A stretch of DNA of 64,000 nt. It comes from an uncultured Methanobrevibacter sp. GTDB taxonomy: Archaea; Methanobacteriota; Methanobacteria; Methanobacteriales; Methanobacteriaceae. A program made the translations under genes and the position numbers. Each line of letters starts with the position of its first letter. The stretch's first letter is position 1. The notes under the pieces are model-generated. The model was given only the letters and a program-made list of their open reading frames with translations. It was not told where the DNA came from and did no database searches. Shown piece after piece: positions 59,238 through 64,000 of the stretch. The stretch covers positions 1 to 64,000 of the forward strand of contig OMVX01000015.1 of NCBI GenBank assembly GCA_900314605.1, given 5' to 3'.

Positions 59238-60143
59238 ATGTTAAAACCAGAACAAATAGGAAAAATTGTAGAAATTGCTTCTGTATTAGAGGTAAGTGGT
59301 TATCCAAAACCTGGAAATGTACATAGGACTAGAGACTATGATGATATGGTTTTTGAAGACTTTTTAATAAGTGGAGTAGTTATTGGAGATTGTATTCGTG
59401 ATTTAGCTAAAAGAACTATTGAAAACAAAGATAATCTCTCTAATATCCAACTTGGAAAAACAATTTATGATGCTGTTTTAGAAACTGATAATTGGATAAA
59501 TAATAATACAAATCTTGGAATTGTAATGATGACTTCACCTATAGCTGCAGCAGCATCTATAAGCAGTAATATGGATGAGCTTAGAGAAAATATTGGCCGT
59601 ATTATGAAAGCAACTACTGTTGATGATGCTATTTATTTATATGATGCAATTAATATTGCATCTGCAGGTGGAATGGGTGATCAGGAGGAATATGATGTAA
59701 CAAGTGATTCTGCAAAAGAGGATCTTAGAAAAAATAATCAAACAATGTATGATGTTTTAGAAATATCTGCACCATGGGATGATTTAGCATCTGAAATGAC
59801 AAGTCAGATGCCTATAATATTTGAGTTTTCATATCCAAAATATAAAGAACTTAGGAAAAATAACTCACTTAATATGTCTACTGTATTAATTTTTCTTGAA
59901 ATTTTACAAGCTATTCCGGATACTTTAATTTCCCGTAAATATAATGATGATGTTGCAAGTGAAGTATCATTAAAAGCAAAGGATTTGTTAAAATACAAAG
60001 ACTTAGAAAATTTTGATGATTACCTTTATGAATTTGATGATTACCTATATGAAAATCATCAAAATCCTGGTACTACTGCAGATTTAACTGCTGCAACTAT
60101 AATGGTATATTACCTTTCTAAGGAATTTGACAAAGGAAATTAA
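59238..60143 (+). CDS. CitG-like triphosphoribosyl-dephospho-CoA synthase family protein
   Basis: CitG homologues make the triphosphoribosyl-dephospho-CoA precursor of the citrate lyase prosthetic group. Archaeal members occur without citrate lyase, and their role is unclear. The characteristic VSGYPKPGNVHRTRDYDDM segment lies near residue 20, and YDAINIASAGGMG lies near 140. The C-terminus keeps the GTTADLTAATIMVYYL segment. A duplicated FDDYLYE phrase near 260 is unusual. GGGG precedes the ATG. It is separated from hemB by 95 bases and may be cotranscribed. No citrate lyase is in this window. Confidence 0.75.
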   Translation: MLKPEQIGKIVEIASVLEVSGYPKPGNVHRTRDYDDMVFEDFLISGVVIGDCIRDLAKRTIENKDNLSNIQLGKTIYDAVLETDNWINNNTNLGIVMMTSPIAAAASISSNMDELRENIGRIMKATTVDDAIYLYDAINIASAGGMGDQEEYDVTSDSAKEDLRKNNQTMYDVLEISAPWDDLASEMTSQMPIIFEFSYPKYKELRKNNSLNMSTVLIFLEILQAIPDTLISRKYNDDVASEVSLKAKDLLKYKDLENFDDYLYEFDDYLYENHQNPGTTADLTAATIMVYYLSKEFDKGN

Positions 60144-60226
60144 TTTAATAAATTTTATATATTTTATAGAAAAAATATAATATTGAAAAATATTTTTTAT
60201 TTTAAAAATAAAATGAGGCGTTAAAC

Positions 60227-60703
60227 TTGAAAAGTAAAATGTTAAATATTCTTACAATAATATTAGGTTTAATAATAATTATATTCCCAATTTTAGGAGT
60301 TGCAAGTGTATCTGCAATATTTGGTATTGCATTTTTATTTATGGGCTTTTTTATAACATTCTCCTATTTCAATGATGAGCATGCTGCTATGAAATATATG
60401 GCTTTAATTATAGGAATTATTTTAATGTTATTTGGAATAACTTTAATTGCTGTTCCAAGTTTATTAGTAGCATTTACAACATTGTTTGTATACATTGCAG
60501 GATTGATTTTACTTGTAATTGGTGTTATAGGATTATTCTCAGCAGACACTCCAGCTTTAAAATATTTAAGTTTATTAAATACAGTTTTAGGTATATTTTA
60601 TCTAATTTTAGCATACTTTATGAAAGATGTTAAACTCTTTGGTATTTTAATTGGAATCTGGTTAGCATTGTCAGGTATACTTAGTTTATTAAATAATGAC
60701 TAA
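60227..60703 (+). CDS. DUF308/HdeD-type membrane protein
   Basis: The 158-residue protein has about six short helices in three pairs, with repeating patterns of 'G..L...G...' (GLIIIIFPILGVASVSAIFG, LMLFGITLIAVPSLLVAFTT, YLILAYFMKDVKLFGILIGI). This is typical of DUF308/HdeD proteins, which lack a settled function. The start is a TTG at 60227 with GAGG 8 bases upstream. An ATG four codons later is too far from it. It stands 83 bases after the CitG-like gene. Confidence 0.75.
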   Translation: MKSKMLNILTIILGLIIIIFPILGVASVSAIFGIAFLFMGFFITFSYFNDEHAAMKYMALIIGIILMLFGITLIAVPSLLVAFTTLFVYIAGLILLVIGVIGLFSADTPALKYLSLLNTVLGIFYLILAYFMKDVKLFGILIGIWLALSGILSLLNND

Positions 60704-61035
60704 TTTTAGTTAGATAATATCAAATTATTTCTAAATAAAATTTCTAAATTATTTAAATAAGTAAATTTACTTATTTTCTCTTTTTTTTTATTTTTTTTTC
60801 AATTTATCTTTTAAAAATAGTTATATTTATTAAATAAAAAAATTTTTATTAATTTTACAAGTATTAGTACTTATATTATATTTATTTTAATTTATTTAAC
60901 TTTTTTTAAACATTTCAATAATAAATCTATATAAAAGATAAATTTATTTATTTATAAAATCAAAATATTAATAATTAAATATAAATAATAAGTTCTCATT
61001 TAATTTTTTTTTAAATTTTATTTGAGGGGATATAA
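60704..61035. other. AT-rich intergenic region
   Basis: Homopolymer T and A runs only. It should carry the promoter of the Usp gene. Confidence 0.5.
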
Positions 61036-61464
61036 ATGTATAAAAAAATTTTATTACCTACAGATGGTTCTGAATATGCAAACCAAGAAATTGAAAGAGC
61101 ATTAAATGTATTGGCCGATGATGGGGAGCTTTTATTGGTTTCTGTTGCATCAAAAATTAAACCTTTTCAGTTTCAATCTAAAAGACATGTTAATGAATTA
61201 AATCAAAGAGCTATTAAAGAAGCTGAAGAAAATGTAGATCAAATGAAAGCTGAAATTGGAGATGTGGGGGTTAAAATTAGTACTAAGGTTGTCTCTGGTT
61301 TTCCAGCTGAATCTATTAAAAAGGTTGCAGAAGAGGAGGATGTTGATTTAATTGTAATCTCATCTTCTGGTAGAACTGGTTTACATAAACTTTTAATTGG
61401 AAGTGTTGCTGAAAAAGTTGTTTCAATAGTTGATATGGATGTATTATTAATCCATAATAAATAA
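61036..61464 (+). CDS. Universal stress protein (UspA family)
   Basis: Usp proteins are small nucleotide-binding dimers that respond to stress. The N-terminus KKILLPTDGSEYANQEIERAL and the SSSGRTGLHKLLIGSVAEKV nucleotide-binding type segment near residue 110 show the family. It is 142 residues, single-domain. GAGGGG just upstream of the ATG is a strong ribosome-binding site, suggesting high translation. A copy of the 91-bp repeat lies downstream. Confidence 0.92.
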   Translation: MYKKILLPTDGSEYANQEIERALNVLADDGELLLVSVASKIKPFQFQSKRHVNELNQRAIKEAEENVDQMKAEIGDVGVKISTKVVSGFPAESIKKVAEEEDVDLIVISSSGRTGLHKLLIGSVAEKVVSIVDMDVLLIHNK

Positions 61465-61550
61465 TGGATTAATAAGTTTTTTTATTTTATTTATTCAACT
61501 TTTATTCATATTAACTGTTTTAATTTTTTAAGATTCGTTTTTTTTTACTG

Positions 61551-61641
61551 TTTTGAAGATGGGTCATGAATAGGCTTTAGTAAAATCTAATTAAATAATT
61601 TAATTATATTTAATTTAATATTAAATATTTTTTAATTTTAT
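61551..61641. repeat. About 91-bp dispersed repeat, copy 2 (after usp)
   Basis: Near-identical to 48128-48220. Here it lies between the convergent Usp and exchanger genes. GATTTAG in copy 1 is GCTTTAG here, and about three further differences occur. Confidence 0.9.
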
Positions 61642-61684
61642 TAATGTATTTCTCTTCGTTTTTAGATTATTTAACAGATTTTTT

Positions 61685-62623
61685 TTAATTTCTAATTATA
61701 ATAAAAGCCATATATATTATAAAGAGTATAACTAATATAAGCCCTTCTTTTCTATCTATTTCTTCTTGTGTTCTAGCAAATGTTGATCCAAGTATGATTA
61801 TTAAAGTCATAATAAAAATATCCAAAATCATTTTTGGTTCAATAGGTGTAGGTAAAATTACGCTGGTTATACCTGTAATAAATAAAATATTAAAAATACA
61901 TGACCCTATTACATTTCCAATTACCATTCCATGTTCTCCTTTTTTAAGTGCAGTAAGGGAAGTTACAAGTTCTGGTAATGATGTACCTATAGCTACGACA
62001 GTCAGTCCAATTAATGCATCACTTAAACCAAAGGTAGATGCAATATAACTTGATGAGTTTACAACTAAATCAGAGCCCACAATAACTCCAACTAAACCAA
62101 TTATAATAAAAATTATAGATTTAGGAACGGATATTTTTGCTTCTACAATATCATCTTCTGTAATAGATTTTTTATATTCCTTAACGGTATTATAAACATA
62201 AACTATTAAAACTATTAAGAATATTAAACCAAATATTCTATTAATTTCACCAAAAACATATGCAATAAGAAGTAGACCAATGCTTGAGATTACGGTAAAT
62301 GGAAAATCTCTTTTAATTATTACTTTATCAACACTTAAATTACTAATCAATGCACTAATACCAATTACACATAGAATATTAAATATATTACTTCCAATAA
62401 TATTTCCCATATAAAGTGAACTGTTTCCATCAAGAGCTGAGGTAATAGATACTGCTGCTTCTGGTGCACTAGTACCAAATGCAACTATTGTTAATCCAAC
62501 TACAACGGTAGATATTTTAAAGTAATATGCAATATTACTTGCACCGTCAACAAAAATATCTGCACCTTTAATTAAAAGAACAAATCCAACAAGGAGTAAA
62601 ATAATTTGTATTATTAATTCCAT
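61685..62623 (-). CDS. Na+/Ca2+ exchanger family membrane protein (CaCA, YrbG-like)
   Basis: The protein should exchange Na+ or H+ for Ca2+ or another cation. The two inverted alpha-repeats carry the ion site: VVAFGTSAPEAAVSITSAL with GNIIGSNIFNI (about residues 44-85), and VVAIGTSLPELVTSLTALKKG with GNVIGSCIFNILFITG (about 210-250). Ten helices are expected. It has 312 residues, which is normal. GAGAAT precedes the ATG. Convergent with Usp. Confidence 0.92.
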   Translation of the reverse strand: MELIIQIILLLVGFVLLIKGADIFVDGASNIAYYFKISTVVVGLTIVAFGTSAPEAAVSITSALDGNSSLYMGNIIGSNIFNILCVIGISALISNLSVDKVIIKRDFPFTVISSIGLLLIAYVFGEINRIFGLIFLIVLIVYVYNTVKEYKKSITEDDIVEAKISVPKSIIFIIIGLVGVIVGSDLVVNSSSYIASTFGLSDALIGLTVVAIGTSLPELVTSLTALKKGEHGMVIGNVIGSCIFNILFITGITSVILPTPIEPKMILDIFIMTLIIILGSTFARTQEEIDRKEGLILVILFIIYMAFIIIRN

Positions 62624-62793
62624 ATTCTCAAACCAATTTTTTTTTAATAAGTTTTTTACTATTCTATTAAATCATTTATATTTTATTTATTTATTTATTT
62701 TTTTATAAATCAATCTAATTAGATTAATAAACTATAAATTTCATATAATATAACAATTGATATTAATAATTATAATTATTTGGAGGAATTTTT

Positions 62794-63594
62794 ATGGAAT
62801 ATATTAAAGAAATTCCTGCTATCAAATGGAAAAATGGGAATTATGTAAAGGTTTTAGAGCAAACGGTTAATGATGAAAATATTTTCTTATATATAGATGA
62901 TCTGGAACATAGAAAGTTTTCCACATATCCTAAAGATTTAAAAGATTTTACAATAGGTTATGCATTAGCTGAAGGTTTAATAAAATCTTTTGAAGATGTA
63001 GAATCTATTCAAATAAAGGATAAAAACATCTTTTTAAAAACTAAATATAATCATAATCTTAAAAAAAACAGTTCTACCCCTCATGATAATAGTGAAGGTC
63101 AAGAACATACCTACGAAAGTATAATGTCTGACAGTGCTGGTGGATGGAGAAGTGAACTTAACAATATCGAACCTGTATCCTCTGATTTAAAAGTTAAAGC
63201 AAGCGATATTATTAAAAATATTCAAGAGTTAAAGGAAAATGCTAAGATATGGCAGAAAACTGGCGGTGTTCATGTAGCACAATTAATTTATAAGGATAAT
63301 GTTATTTTACGTGAAGATGTTAGTCGTCATGTAGCTGTAGATAAAGTTATTGGTGCTGCTGCACGTAAAGGTTATGATTTAACTAATTCTTATATTTGTT
63401 ATAGTGGAAGAATCCCTGCAGATATGCTTATAAAATTTGTTAGGGTTAAAATTCCTATAGTAATATCTAATGCAGCTCCTGCAGGTTCAGGTTATATGAT
63501 TGCAGATAAGGCTAACATTACAATGGTAGGTTTTGTAAGGGATAATAGATTTAATTTGTATACTGCTCCTGAAAGAGTTTTATTAAATGAATAG
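62794..63594 (+). CDS. fdhD: Formate dehydrogenase accessory protein FdhD homologue lacking the CxxC pair
   Basis: FdhD transfers sulfur to the molybdenum/tungsten cofactor of formate dehydrogenase. Recognisable segments are DFTIGYALAEGLI near residue 50, the TGGVHVAQL strand, LREDVSRHVAVDKVIGAA near 175, YSGRIPADMLIKFVRVKIPI and SNAAPAGSGY. The loop that holds the sulfur-carrying CGxC motif in E. coli FdhD reads SDSAGGWRSE here, without cysteine, so persulfide relay by that loop is not possible. GGAGG precedes the ATG. It has 266 residues. No formate dehydrogenase is in the window. Confidence 0.88.
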   Translation: MEYIKEIPAIKWKNGNYVKVLEQTVNDENIFLYIDDLEHRKFSTYPKDLKDFTIGYALAEGLIKSFEDVESIQIKDKNIFLKTKYNHNLKKNSSTPHDNSEGQEHTYESIMSDSAGGWRSELNNIEPVSSDLKVKASDIIKNIQELKENAKIWQKTGGVHVAQLIYKDNVILREDVSRHVAVDKVIGAAARKGYDLTNSYICYSGRIPADMLIKFVRVKIPIVISNAAPAGSGYMIADKANITMVGFVRDNRFNLYTAPERVLLNE

Positions 63595-63953
63595 GACTTA
63601 TTTAATTTTAATTGATTATTAATATGGTGAAAGATTGATAGGTTAATATAAGTTTTATATTTCCTTTTTAACAGATTTTATCTAATACTGAACTTATTTT
63701 TTTAAATAACCTTAATTGTTTTTTTTTTTAATATTTTGCTTTTTATATTGATTTTAGATTCCTTTTTTTTAAGTATTAAAAAATCAATAAATTTGCCATT
63801 CATATTTAAAATTTTCATTTGTGTGAAATAATTTCATGATTTTTTATTTACTTTTCATTTAAATTAAAACAATATTTATTTTAGAGTATAGTTTTTAGTT
63901 AACTGAAAACATTTATATTAGAGTTTAGATTAAAGTAGTATTAAGTGATTTCA
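63595..63953. other. AT-rich intergenic region
   Basis: No gene, hairpin RNA or repeat could be supported between fdhD and the next gene start. Confidence 0.5.
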
Positions 63954-64000
63954 ATGATTATTCAAAGACAAGATTATATTGAAAAAATTAAGCCATTCAT
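63954..64000 (+). CDS. Start of a probable archaeal AAA-type ATPase (partial)
   Basis: Only 15 codons are in the window: MIIQRQDYIEKIKPF. This start resembles archaeal ATPases of the DUF4143-containing type, in which 'MIIQRQDYL.KL.PFI' precedes a Walker A segment. AGTGATT stands before the ATG. The identity depends on sequence beyond the window. Confidence 0.5.
   Translation, partial: MIIQRQDYIEKIKPF

Overview
This is a very AT-rich archaeal chromosome segment from a methanogen, most likely order Methanobacteriales and probably Methanosphaera or a close relative. The evidence is methenyl-H4MPT cyclohydrolase (mch), sn-glycerol-1-phosphate dehydrogenase (egsA), the F420 enzyme CofC, archaeal-type ProRS, PheT and ValRS, short archaeal PurA, an ADP-forming acetyl-CoA synthetase, and Asn/Thr-rich adhesin-like proteins. 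The genus is inferred from general resemblance, not from a search.

Layout. (1) 0.2-3.6 kb: a tightly coupled leftward operon of a CDP-alcohol phosphatidyltransferase, a 5-helix membrane anchor with one His in each of its first four helices, a fumarate reductase flavoprotein and its iron-sulfur subunit. A six-copy 19-bp tandem repeat lies in its leader. This is the most unusual system in the window, because Methanobacteriales are regarded as cytochrome-free and their known thiol:fumarate reductase is soluble. (2) 3.6-9.0 kb: a scarred accessory zone with an ABC-exporter fragment, a MATE pump, a VUT-family transporter, a secreted protein, two transposase remnants and four copies of a 37-bp repeat, two of which sit at gene-truncation points. 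(3) 9.0-18.2 kb: purA, a MITE, a beta-helix adhesin, the proS-cofC-thiD cluster, egsA with a UPF0179 gene, and a decayed tyrosine recombinase. (4) 18.2-21.6 kb: a large repeat adhesin whose ~180-bp upstream region is duplicated in front of the secreted-protein gene at 7.3 kb, followed by a decayed restriction-modification methylase. (5) 22-27.8 kb: rpiA, a flavin disulfide reductase, a zinc-ribbon membrane protein, mch and a YjbQ protein. (6) 27.9-31.6 kb: a five-gene operon of zinc-ribbon and envelope proteins of unknown function, then two convergent winged-helix regulators. (7) 31.8-39.1 kb: pheT, a small membrane protein, valS, aroA-nth. (8) 39.6-45.7 kb: a cysteine neighbourhood: cysK, cysE, a Cys-rich HTH regulator, a nucleoside deaminase, tRNA-Cys and cysS. 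(9) 46-64 kb: acd, a metallo-beta-lactamase-fold protein, a DUF2121-type protein, superoxide reductase, a DHH phosphoesterase, aroC, a purine permease, hemB, a CitG-like protein, a DUF308-type protein, Usp, a Na+/Ca2+-type exchanger, fdhD and the start of an ATPase gene.

Most genes serve housekeeping metabolism: shikimate (aroA, aroC), tetrapyrrole (hemB), thiamine (thiD, yjbQ), F420 (cofC), archaeal lipid (egsA), purine (purA), pentose (rpiA), cysteine, and tRNA charging. The accessory content is envelope adhesins plus many small mobile-element scars: MITE-like inverted repeats, orphan short repeats, and eroded transposase, integrase and methylase genes. No CRISPR array, rRNA or intact IS was found. 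One tRNA gene (Cys) was found.
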